Source: Streptomyces zaomyceticus
GTDB taxonomy: Bacteria > Actinomycetota > Actinomycetes > Streptomycetales > Streptomycetaceae
NCBI RefSeq assembly: GCF_014656215.1
Contig: NZ_BNBZ01000012.1
Span: 124,001 to 188,000 of the forward strand
Direction: 5' to 3'
Length of the DNA stretch: 64,000 nucleotides
The translations under genes were made by a program, and so were the position numbers. Every line of letters begins with the position of its first letter. Positions within the stretch are counted from its first letter, which is position 1. The notes below the pieces were generated by a model. That model saw nothing but the letters and a program-made list of their open reading frames with translations, had not been told where the DNA came from and made no database searches. This document shows positions 41,624-49,352 of the stretch, piece after piece.

Positions 41624-43954
41624 TCAGGCGGCCGGGACGATCCTCACCTTGACGTGCTTCATGATCGGCTGGTCGCTCTGGGTGCTGTAGTCGACGAGCG
41701 CGCACAGCACGTTCATCTCGGGCATGTAGCCGGCCGCGCAGCCCCGGGGGATGTCGTACGGGATCGCGAGATAGCCGTGCAGATGCCGCTCGCTGCCGTC
41801 CTTCGCGGTGCTCGTGATGTCCACGGGACCCATGTCGTCGATTCCTCGTTCGCGCATGTCGGCCCGGTTCATGAAGACGAGCGTGCGGAGGTTCTTGATG
41901 CCGCGGTAGCGGTCGTTGTCGGAGTAGATGGTGGTGTTCCACTGGTCGTGGGACCGCATGGTGCCCAGGGCCAGGGTGCCGGGCTCGGGCACGACGTCGG
42001 GCAGCGGAGGGCTGGAGAACTCGGCGCGCCCGGACGGGGTGAGGAAGACCAGTTCGCGAGCCGGCTGCTTGATGCGGAAGCCGAGGGGCAGCCGGACCCG
42101 CCGGTTGAAGTCCTCGAAGCCGTCGAGGGCCTTGGCCATGGTGTCCCGGATGCGGTCGTAGTCCTCGATGTACCACTCCCACGGTGTGGCGCTGTCGGGC
42201 AGCGCGGCCCGCGCCATGCCGGCGACGATCGCCGGCTCGGACAGCAGGTGCGACGAGGCCGGACGCTTCATGCCGACGGACAGATGGACCATGCTCATCG
42301 AGTCCTCGACGGAGGTGCTCTGGACGCCCTTGCGCTGATGGTCCTTCTCGGTCCGGCCGAGGCACGGCAGGATCAGGGCCTGCGCGCCGTGGACGACATG
42401 ACTGCGGTTCAGCTTGGTGCTCACCTGGACGGTGAGGTCGCAGCTGCGCAGCGCCGCGTAGGTGAGCGGGGTGTCGGGTGCGGCGAGGGCGAAGTTGCCG
42501 CCCATGCCGACGAACACCTTGATCTCGCCGCGCCCCATGGCCTCGATGGTGCGGACGGTGTCCAGGCCGTGCTCGCGCGGCGGCTCGATCTCGCAGGCCT
42601 CGGCGAGGCGGTCGAGGAACGCGTCGCTGGGGCGGTGGTCGATCCCGCAGGTGCGGTTGCCCTGGACGTTGCTGTGTCCGCGGACGGGGGAGGGACCGGC
42701 CCCCTCGCGTCCCAGGTTGCCGCGGAGCAGCAGCAGGTTGACGATCTCGCGGACGGTGTCGACACCGTGCTCGTGCTGGGTGAGCCCCAGACACCAGCTG
42801 ACGATGGAGCGGTCGGCCTCGCCGTACACCTGCGCGGCCTCGAGGACTTCGGCCCGGCTCAGCCCGGACTGGCTCTCGATCTCCTCCCACGGCGTGGCCT
42901 CGCACCGCGCGCGGTACTCGTCGAAGCCGGAGGTGTGGCGGTCGATGAACTCCTGGTCGAGGGCCTTGGGGTCGGTCGCGGACCGCTCCAGGATCGCCTT
43001 GGCCATGCCCCGCAGCAGCGCCATGTCGCCGCCGATGCGCGGCTGGAGGTTCAGGGTGCTGGTCCTCGTCGTCTTGAGGAGGGCCATGTCCGTGAAGTCG
43101 TGCGGGACGATGGTGCGGGTGGCGGCCGCCTCGACGAGCGGGTTGACGTGCACGATCCGGGCGCCGCGGTGGTGTGCCTCGGCGAGCGCGGTGAGCATCC
43201 GGGGCGCGTTGGAGGCGGCGTTCACCCCGAGGATGAACAGCGCGTCGGCGGTCTCCCAGTCCTTGAGGTCGACGGTTCCCTTGCCCGTGCCCAGGGAGGC
43301 CTGAAGGGCCCGCCCGCTGGCCTCGTGGCACATGTTGGAGCAGTCGGGCAGGTTGTTGGTGCCGAGCTCACGGGCCATCAACTGGTAGAGGAAGGTGGCT
43401 TCGTTGCCGAGCCGCCCCGAGGTGTAGAACGACGCCCGGTTCGGGTTGTCGAGGCCGCGCAGGGCACGGCCGACCACCTCGAACGCGTCCTTCCAGGTGA
43501 TCGGCACGTAATGGTCGGACTCGGGGTCGTAGACCATCGGCTCGGTCAGCCGGCCCTCGTTCTCGAGGTCGTAGTCGCTCCACTCGGCGAGCTCCGACAC
43601 CGAGTGCGCGGCGAAGAACTCACGGTCGACCCGCTTCCGGGTCATCTCCCAGGTGACGTGCTTGATCCCGTTCTCGCAGATGTCCAGGTGCAGGCCCTTG
43701 GTGTCGTCGGGCCACGCGCATCCGGGACAGTCGAAGCCGGTGTTCTCGTGGTTCATCCGCATGATCGCGCGCGGGCCGTCCACCAGCGCCCGCTCGCGGA
43801 CGAGGAAGTTGGTCACGCTCTTGGCGGCGCCCCAGCCGGCGGCGGGGTGGTGGTAGGGGTGGAACTCGGGGTCACCCTCGGGGGTGGGGCCCACCCTGGG
43901 TTCCAGGGGTTCCGGCGCGTCCTGGGGGCTGGGGGCTTCCTGGTCGGTGCTCAA
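41624..43954 (-). CDS. FdhF/YdeP-family molybdopterin oxidoreductase (copy 2)
   Basis: This protein of about 776 residues is a paralogue of the one at 33799-36087, with the same CPGCAWPDD motif (Cys 76 and 79), DCSNMCHEASG, GLTQHEHGVDTVREIVNLLLLRGN split region, RGHSNVQGNR and MRSHDQWNT. Compared with copy 1 it has about 25 extra N-terminal residues rich in Pro/Glu. I prefer TTG 43954 because GGGGAGAGG lies 9 nt before it; ATG 43984 would add 10 residues without a ribosome-binding site. Substrate and redox partner are unknown. It is divergent from the DyP/encapsulin genes, and both could serve redox stress. Confidence 0.88.
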   Translation of the reverse strand: MSTDQEAPSPQDAPEPLEPRVGPTPEGDPEFHPYHHPAAGWGAAKSVTNFLVRERALVDGPRAIMRMNHENTGFDCPGCAWPDDTKGLHLDICENGIKHVTWEMTRKRVDREFFAAHSVSELAEWSDYDLENEGRLTEPMVYDPESDHYVPITWKDAFEVVGRALRGLDNPNRASFYTSGRLGNEATFLYQLMARELGTNNLPDCSNMCHEASGRALQASLGTGKGTVDLKDWETADALFILGVNAASNAPRMLTALAEAHHRGARIVHVNPLVEAAATRTIVPHDFTDMALLKTTRTSTLNLQPRIGGDMALLRGMAKAILERSATDPKALDQEFIDRHTSGFDEYRARCEATPWEEIESQSGLSRAEVLEAAQVYGEADRSIVSWCLGLTQHEHGVDTVREIVNLLLLRGNLGREGAGPSPVRGHSNVQGNRTCGIDHRPSDAFLDRLAEACEIEPPREHGLDTVRTIEAMGRGEIKVFVGMGGNFALAAPDTPLTYAALRSCDLTVQVSTKLNRSHVVHGAQALILPCLGRTEKDHQRKGVQSTSVEDSMSMVHLSVGMKRPASSHLLSEPAIVAGMARAALPDSATPWEWYIEDYDRIRDTMAKALDGFEDFNRRVRLPLGFRIKQPARELVFLTPSGRAEFSSPPLPDVVPEPGTLALGTMRSHDQWNTTIYSDNDRYRGIKNLRTLVFMNRADMRERGIDDMGPVDITSTAKDGSERHLHGYLAIPYDIPRGCAAGYMPEMNVLCALVDYSTQSDQPIMKHVKVRIVPAA

Positions 43955-44040
43955 GGCGTTCACCCTCTCCCCATGCGAAAACATGGGACGCTGCGGGACG
44001 AAAAGGACCCCTTCGGGCAGGCTATGCCCGCCTCATCACC

Positions 44041-44173
44041 CGTGCCATTCGACCTGGGCGGGAGCGCGTGACCCGTGCCGTTCGGTCTGGGCGGGAGCGC
44101 GTGACCCGTGCCGTTCGGCCTGGGCGGGGGCGCGTGACCCGTGCCGTTCGGTCTGGGGCGGGGGCGTGCGCCC
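44041..44173. repeat. 33-bp tandem repeat in the YdeP-DyP intergenic region
   Basis: Three 33-bp units (44041-44073, 44074-44106, 44107-44139) differ at a few bases; a fourth of 34 bp (44140-44173) and a degenerate fifth follow. Each contains CGTGCCGTTCGG and GGGCGGG blocks. The repeats fill much of the 330-nt region between the divergent oxidoreductase and peroxidase genes, where no gene is visible. Confidence 0.85.
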
Positions 44174-44285
44174 TGTGCCGCTGTTCGGTCTCGGTGGGGG
44201 CGCGTGCCGGGCTGCGTACCAGATCATGCACGCCTACGCTGACGCTGTCCTTTTCTGCCGATTTCGGTCTGTACGTGGGAGTCCC

Positions 44286-45269
44286 ATGGTCGTCGTCCAG
44301 CCCGTCGTCGCCCCACCCTCGCGGGCGGCCGTGTCCCTGGTGGCCACGGTCAATCCCGGTGGTGAGGCCGAGGTGCGGGAGGCACTCCAGGACGTGACGG
44401 GTCTGACCCGTTCGGTGTCCTTCCGCTCCCCCGAATCCGGCCTCACCTGTGTCGCCGGGATCGGTTCCGAGGGCTGGGACCGGCTCTTCGGCGGCCCCCG
44501 CCCCCGCGAACTCCATCCCTTCCCCGCCCTGCGGGGGCCCCGCCACCGCGCCCCGGCCACCCCCGGTGACCTGCTCTTCCATCTGCGCGCCACGCGCATG
44601 GACCTCTGCTTCGAGCTGGCCCGGCAGGTCGTGGAGGGCCTGGGCGCCTCGGTGACCGTCGTCGACGAGGTGCACGGCTTCTCCTTCTTCGACGAGCGCG
44701 ACCTCCTCGGGTTCGTCGACGGCAGCGAGAACCCCGGCGGCCAGGTGGCGCTCGACGCGGTCCACATCGGCGACGAGGACCCCGACTTCCGGGGCGGCAG
44801 CTACGTCATGGTGCAGAAGTACCTCCACGACATGGCGGCCTGGGACGGCCTCACCGTCGAGCAGCAGGAACACGTCATCGGGCGCGGCAAGGCGTCCAAC
44901 GTGGAGATGCCCGACGGCGTCAAGCCGGCGGACTCGCACGTCGCGCTGAACACCGTCGTCGACGAGGACGGTGTCCAGCAGCAGATCTTCCGCGCGAACA
45001 TGCCGTTCGGGCAGATCGGCGCCGGAGAGTTCGGCACGTACTTCATCGGGTACGCGCGGACACCCGCCGTGACCGAACGGATGCTGCGCAACATGTTCCT
45101 CGGGGACCCCCCGGGCGTCACGGACCGCATCCTCGACTTCTCCCGGGCCGTGACCGGAGGCCTCTTCTTCGTGCCGAGCGCCGACCTTCTCGACGACCTG
45201 CCCGCCGTGCCGCCGACCGCCGCCCGCCAGGGAGACTCCCTGGGCATCGGCGGCCTGAAAGGATCCTGA
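44286..45269 (+). CDS. DyP-type peroxidase, encapsulin cargo
   Basis: This 327-residue heme peroxidase is of the dye-decolourising (type B) class. The GxxDG motif is GFVDGSENP (142-150, distal Asp 145), the proximal heme His is in DSHVAL (His 217), and the distal Arg is in IFRANMP (Arg 235). The C-terminal tail DSLGIGGLKGS matches the docking peptide that directs DyP into encapsulin shells, linked by a flexible Ala/Pro region. The encapsulin gene follows after 6 nt. GGGAG precedes ATG 44286. It probably detoxifies peroxides or oxidises bulky substrates inside the compartment. Confidence 0.95.
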   Translation: MVVVQPVVAPPSRAAVSLVATVNPGGEAEVREALQDVTGLTRSVSFRSPESGLTCVAGIGSEGWDRLFGGPRPRELHPFPALRGPRHRAPATPGDLLFHLRATRMDLCFELARQVVEGLGASVTVVDEVHGFSFFDERDLLGFVDGSENPGGQVALDAVHIGDEDPDFRGGSYVMVQKYLHDMAAWDGLTVEQQEHVIGRGKASNVEMPDGVKPADSHVALNTVVDEDGVQQQIFRANMPFGQIGAGEFGTYFIGYARTPAVTERMLRNMFLGDPPGVTDRILDFSRAVTGGLFFVPSADLLDDLPAVPPTAARQGDSLGIGGLKGS

Positions 45270-45275
45270 GCCGCC

Positions 45276-46118
45276 ATGACGACCTCCGACGCCCCGAACG
45301 AGCCGCATCGCGGCCCCGACACGAACAACCTCCACCGCGAACTCGCCCCCATCACCCCCGCCGCCTGGGCCGAGATCGAGGAGGAGGCCCGCCGCACCTT
45401 CCGGCGCAACGTCGCGGGCCGACGCGTCGTCGACGTCCCCGACCCGGGCGGCCCGGAACTCGCCGCCGTCGGCACGGGGCACCTGACCGGTATGGCCGCG
45501 CCCGCCCCCGGCGTCGTCGCGCGCCTGCGCGAGGTCCGACCCCTCGTCGAACTGAGGGTGCCGTTCACCGTCGACCGGTCCGCCGTCGACGACGTCGAGC
45601 GCGGCGCGAAGGACTCCGACTGGCAGCCCGTCAAGGACGCGGCACGCGACATGGCGTTCGTGGAGGACCGGGTGATCTTCGACGGGTACGAGGCGGCCGG
45701 CATCGACGGACTGCGCGCCAGGTCCTCGAACCCGGTGGTACGGCTGCCCGCCGAGCCGCGCGACTACCCCGACGCGGTCAGCCGGGCCCTCACCGAGCTT
45801 CGCCTCGCCGGTGTCGACGGACCGTACGCGCTGCTGCTCGGCGCAGAGGAGTACCGGGCGGTCAGCGAGACCTCCGACCACGGCTATCCGATCGCGGCCC
45901 ACCTCGGCCGCATGCTGGACGGCTCCCCGATCTGGGCGCCGGCCCTCAGCGGCGGCTTCGTGCTCTCCACCCGCGGCGGCGACTTCGAACTGCTCCTCGG
46001 CCAGGACCTGGCGATCGGCTACACGGGGCACGACGCCCACACCGTCCAGCTGTACTTCCAGGAGACGCTGACGTTCCGGACGTACACGGACGAGGCCGTC
46101 GTCGTACTGGAAGCCTGA
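45276..46118 (+). CDS. Encapsulin shell protein (family 1, linocin M18-like)
   Basis: This 280-residue protein has the HK97-fold encapsulin landmarks: NNLHRELAPITPAAWAEIEEEARRTF at the N-terminus (the helix that binds cargo peptides), VDVPDPGG, DDVERGAKDSDWQPVKDAARD, FDGYEAAGI and the C-terminal DLAIGYTGHDAHTVQLYFQETLTFR. It self-assembles into a protein nanocompartment. The first 15 residues are a hydrophilic extension. The DyP gene directly upstream carries the matching docking peptide, so the pair form a self-contained system. Confidence 0.96.
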   Translation: MTTSDAPNEPHRGPDTNNLHRELAPITPAAWAEIEEEARRTFRRNVAGRRVVDVPDPGGPELAAVGTGHLTGMAAPAPGVVARLREVRPLVELRVPFTVDRSAVDDVERGAKDSDWQPVKDAARDMAFVEDRVIFDGYEAAGIDGLRARSSNPVVRLPAEPRDYPDAVSRALTELRLAGVDGPYALLLGAEEYRAVSETSDHGYPIAAHLGRMLDGSPIWAPALSGGFVLSTRGGDFELLLGQDLAIGYTGHDAHTVQLYFQETLTFRTYTDEAVVVLEA

Positions 46119-46150
46119 GATCCGGAACGACAGGAACCCCCGAGGCCACC

Positions 46151-46786
46151 ATGAAGAGTCCGCTGCCGCTCGCCGCCGTCCCCCGGCTCGCCCTCTCGGC
46201 GGTCGTCGGGGCGGCGGCCGGTGCCGTGGTCGCCGCCTTCACCCACGTGCCCCTGGGCGTCCTCGCCGCGATCGCCGTGGGGGAGACACTCTTCGTCGTC
46301 GCCGGGTGGATCACCCTGTGGCCGATGGACGCCACCACCACCCATCGCAATGTGCGTCGCGAGGAGTTCCGGCCCGTCGTCGAGGAGCTGGCCGTCGTCG
46401 CCACGGCGGTGGGCGGGCTCGTCGGCATCGTCGTGCTGCTCCTGGCCGCCAAGTCGGACCTGAGTCACGCCGCCGCCGCGACGGCCCTCGCCGGTGTGTT
46501 CATGGCCTGGGCGGCCCTGCACCTCATGTACGCCACGCGCTACGCGTACGTCTACTACCTCGGACCCGGCGGCGGGATCGACTTCAACTCCCAGGAACCG
46601 CCCCGCTACAGCGACTTCCTCTACTTCAGCTACAACCTCGGCATGACCTACCAGGTCTCCGACACCGATGTCTCCAGCACGACCGTCCGCTCGATCGCCC
46701 TCCGGCACTGCCTGCTGTCGTACGTCTTCGGCGTCAGCATCCTGGCCACCACCATCAACCTCGTCACGGGGATCGTCACGGGTTGA
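46151..46786 (+). CDS. DUF1345 membrane protein
   Basis: This 211-residue protein has five predicted membrane segments and the DUF1345 block DFLYFSYNLGMTYQVSDTDVSS, then IRSIALRHCLLSY-like R-rich helix. Function is unknown. It lies 32 nt after the encapsulin gene on the same strand, so it is probably cotranscribed. CAGGAA precedes the ATG. A weak inverted repeat (CGAGGGC with GCCCTCG, 46826-46845) lies after it. Confidence 0.85.
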   Translation: MKSPLPLAAVPRLALSAVVGAAAGAVVAAFTHVPLGVLAAIAVGETLFVVAGWITLWPMDATTTHRNVRREEFRPVVEELAVVATAVGGLVGIVVLLLAAKSDLSHAAAATALAGVFMAWAALHLMYATRYAYVYYLGPGGGIDFNSQEPPRYSDFLYFSYNLGMTYQVSDTDVSSTTVRSIALRHCLLSYVFGVSILATTINLVTGIVTG

Positions 46787-46889
46787 GGCCACGGGCCGAG
46801 GTCACCGGCCGAGCCCGTCACGCGCCGAGGGCGGCCCGGCCCTCGTGGCAGCGGGGACGGCCGTGCCACCGGGCCCACGTACGAAGCGC

Positions 46890-47366
46890 TCAGGCAGGCC
46901 GGTCGCCGAGGGACAGCACGACCGCGGTGGTCCTCCCGCCGGGTGCCGCGTAGGAGACGGTGTCTCCCGCGCGGTGGCCGAGCAGGGCGCTGCCGAGCGG
47001 GCTGTCGGCCGTCACCATGGTCGCGTCGAGCACCGCCGCGACCTCGCCGATCTGGACGGTGGTCTCCGCGCCGTCCTCGAACCGCACGGTCACCGAGCTG
47101 CCCACGCCGACCGTGTCCGCAGGGGGAGCCCCCGCGGAGTCCGCCTCGCGCAGCCGCCCGTCGATCTCGTCGATGCGGCGGTCCAGGCGGTCGAGTTCCG
47201 TGGCACGCTGGAGCTCGTCGGCCTGGTCGGCCCGGTCGCCCGTCTGGTCGCCGCCCCCGTCCCGCAGGGTGACGGCGACGGCCTCGCGTTCGGTGCGCAG
47301 ATCGGCGAGTTCCCTCTCCAGTGCTTCGCGGGCGACGGCGCTGATGGGCTCGGGTCCACCGGTCAT
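46890..47366 (-). CDS. GreA/GreB-family transcription elongation factor-like protein
   Basis: This 158-residue protein has an N-terminal coiled-coil (ALERELADLRTEREAVAV, ELDRLDRRIDEIDGRL) and a C-terminal FKBP-like domain (VGSSVTVRFEDG, DSPLGSALLGHRAGD) as in GreA. The coil tip is acidic and Gly-rich (GGGDQTGDRADQADE), so whether it can activate RNA cleavage is open. It may be a secondary Gre homologue. ATG 47366 has GGGAGCAGGA upstream. It is divergent from the gene at 47603. Confidence 0.85.
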   Translation of the reverse strand: MTGGPEPISAVAREALERELADLRTEREAVAVTLRDGGGDQTGDRADQADELQRATELDRLDRRIDEIDGRLREADSAGAPPADTVGVGSSVTVRFEDGAETTVQIGEVAAVLDATMVTADSPLGSALLGHRAGDTVSYAAPGGRTTAVVLSLGDRPA

Positions 47367-47602
47367 TCCTGCTCCCGTTGTGCGGCGGCACGATCGGTGC
47401 GTGCCGCAGGTCGAATGCGGCGTCCACCCGCGCGGACGTGCCTGCGGAATGTGCGTGCGTACCTCACGGCGGGCTTCCCGCCGGCCGGGGACACCCGTCC
47501 ACATCCAGGCTAGGCCGGGCCGGTCGGGCGCGCACGGCGGCCCCTCCGGGGTCTGTTACGTTGCGGATGTCCGGCACCACGCAGGAGAGGGAGACCCGCA
47601 CG

Positions 47603-48280
47603 ATGGCCGTCATCCACCGCACCACACTGCAGCCCACCAAGCTGGAACTGCTCGCGGAGTGGCTGCCCACCCGGGCGTGGCACTCCGGCGGGGAGGCGCG
47701 GCCCGCGAAGGCCGGTGGCTTCCGGCTCGACGACCCGGCGGGCGAGGTGGGCATCGAGCTCATGGCGGTGACCGACGGCGAGGGCGACGGGGCGGCCGCC
47801 TATCTCGTCCCCATGACCTACCGCGCGGGCCCCCTGGAGGGCGCGGAGGAAGCCCTCATCGGTACCTGCGAGCACGGTGTCCTCGGCACCCGCTGGATCT
47901 ACGACGGCACCCACGACCCGGTGTTCGCCGCCCAGTTGTACGCCCTGTTCACCGGTCGGACCCAGGCGCAGGCCCAGTCCCTGAGCGACGCACCCGACCT
48001 CACCGTGGCCGTCGGCCGCGTGGTGGCGGAGGGCGCCGACGACGCGGAGCTCGTAGGCGTCACGGAGGGCCCCGGCCACACCGACGTGACGGTCCTGGCC
48101 CCCGGTGCGTCCGTCCCGCTGACCCTGCGGGTGCAGCGCGTCCTCGGCGCGGGCGCGGACCCGGCTCCGGGTGCCGACGGCCGGGTCACGGCCGAGTGGC
48201 AGCTCGCCGACGGAACCACGGCGCGGGGCGTGTTCGCCGTCGCGCTCGGCGCCGACGCCGCGGTGCCTACACCCAGTTGA
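47603..48280 (+). CDS. Maltokinase N-terminal-cap-like domain protein
   Basis: A 225-residue protein beginning MAVIHRTTLQPTKLELLAEW. It matches the stand-alone proteins of streptomycetes related to the N-terminal cap domain of maltokinase (FRLDDPAGEVGIELMAV, YLVPMTYRAGPLEGAE, LIGTCEHGVLGTRWIYDG). There is no kinase domain. The function is not established. ATG 47603 is chosen by homology of its start; GAGAGGGAG lies somewhat far upstream. Its last 14 bases overlap the convergent trypsin gene. Confidence 0.75.
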   Translation: MAVIHRTTLQPTKLELLAEWLPTRAWHSGGEARPAKAGGFRLDDPAGEVGIELMAVTDGEGDGAAAYLVPMTYRAGPLEGAEEALIGTCEHGVLGTRWIYDGTHDPVFAAQLYALFTGRTQAQAQSLSDAPDLTVAVGRVVAEGADDAELVGVTEGPGHTDVTVLAPGASVPLTLRVQRVLGAGADPAPGADGRVTAEWQLADGTTARGVFAVALGADAAVPTPS

Positions 48281-49346
48281 CCTCCGCGGCGGCCAGCAGG
48301 GGGTCGTCCACCAGCTCCCAGAGCGGCACGGCGAAGTTCCCCGTGCCGTACCGGCCGCCGAAGTGGAGGCCGAGGACGCGGTGGTCGGTGAGGTCGAGGA
48401 CCGGGGAGCCGCTGTTGCCCCCGAGGGTCGAGCAGTCGTGCTTCATCACCAGGCCGCCCGGGGTGAACTCGGTCGCCACGCCCGGCTGGAGCCGCTTCAC
48501 GTTGTAGACGTCCATGAAGATCCGGCGCATCGACTCCGGTTCGTTGCGCCGGCCGTCCCAGGCCGGGTAGCCGACCACGTACACCGGACGGCCCGGCACA
48601 CTCGCCGGGGCGTCCGCAGCCACCGCGAGCGGGGTCGGCAGTCCGCCGTCCGTCGACGGCTCGACCCGCAGGACGGCCAGGTCGACATCCGGGTGGATGC
48701 CGATGACCTCCGTGACCTCGTACGGGGTGGAGGCCCCCGGCGGTGCGCCCTCGACCGGGAGTTCCTCCGCCGGGTCGATCCGCGCCGACATGCCGTAAGC
48801 GAAGGTCCAGCGGCCGTCGCCGTCCCCCGATCGGCTGAATTCCACCGCCACATGACGGTTGGTCATCACCGCGCGCGGGCCGACGAGGAAGGCGGTGCCG
48901 ATCCAGTCCAGGCTGGGGTGCCCGGTGACCTCGACCCGGCCGACCCGGGTCAGGGACTCACGGATCGCGGGCCGTTGGCCGTCCAGGACCGCCCACTCGT
49001 CGTGCTGCGGGGCGAAGTCCTGGCGCTGGACGAGGATCGCAGGACGGCCCTCCATCAGGACGATCGCCTCGACACCGAAGTACTCGTCCCCGGCGATCTC
49101 GTCCTCGCGGTGCGCGGCCAGCTTCTCCAGACCGCTGACCCCGGCCTCCAGGACGCGGGCCCGCTCCTCACGGGCGAAGCGGGAGATCTCCGCCGCCGGT
49201 GCCACATCGGCGGGGAGCTCGAACGTGGACTCGGCGATCTCCGCCTCGAGCCGGCCGCGCACCCGGGCGGCGACCTCCCGCAGATCGCCGAAGATCTGCT
49301 CGGTGGCGGTCGCGACCGGCGACCCGTTCAGCGGTCCGTTCGGCAT
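48267..49346 (-). CDS. Cytoplasmic trypsin-like serine protease
   Basis: This 359-residue protein has no signal peptide. Residues 1-140 are mainly helical and charged (FGDLREVAARVRGRLEAEIA). A chymotrypsin-fold domain follows with catalytic His in TNRHVA (about 163), Asp in PDVDLAVLRV (about 221) and Ser in LGGNSGSPV (about 311). Its start is 6 nt after the stop of the giant NTPase-trypsin gene, so the two are one operon. It may be a protease activated by, or acting with, that larger protein. The helical N-terminal part may be an inhibitory or adaptor region. Confidence 0.87.
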   Translation of the reverse strand: MPNGPLNGSPVATATEQIFGDLREVAARVRGRLEAEIAESTFELPADVAPAAEISRFAREERARVLEAGVSGLEKLAAHREDEIAGDEYFGVEAIVLMEGRPAILVQRQDFAPQHDEWAVLDGQRPAIRESLTRVGRVEVTGHPSLDWIGTAFLVGPRAVMTNRHVAVEFSRSGDGDGRWTFAYGMSARIDPAEELPVEGAPPGASTPYEVTEVIGIHPDVDLAVLRVEPSTDGGLPTPLAVAADAPASVPGRPVYVVGYPAWDGRRNEPESMRRIFMDVYNVKRLQPGVATEFTPGGLVMKHDCSTLGGNSGSPVLDLTDHRVLGLHFGGRYGTGNFAVPLWELVDDPLLAAAEVNWV

Positions 49347-49352
49347 GGTCTC

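Noticed and set aside
44041..44173. 33-bp repeats as a CRISPR array or plasmid iterons
   Set aside because: There are no spacers, no replication gene and no AT-rich unwinding region; the repeats lie in a chromosomal promoter region.
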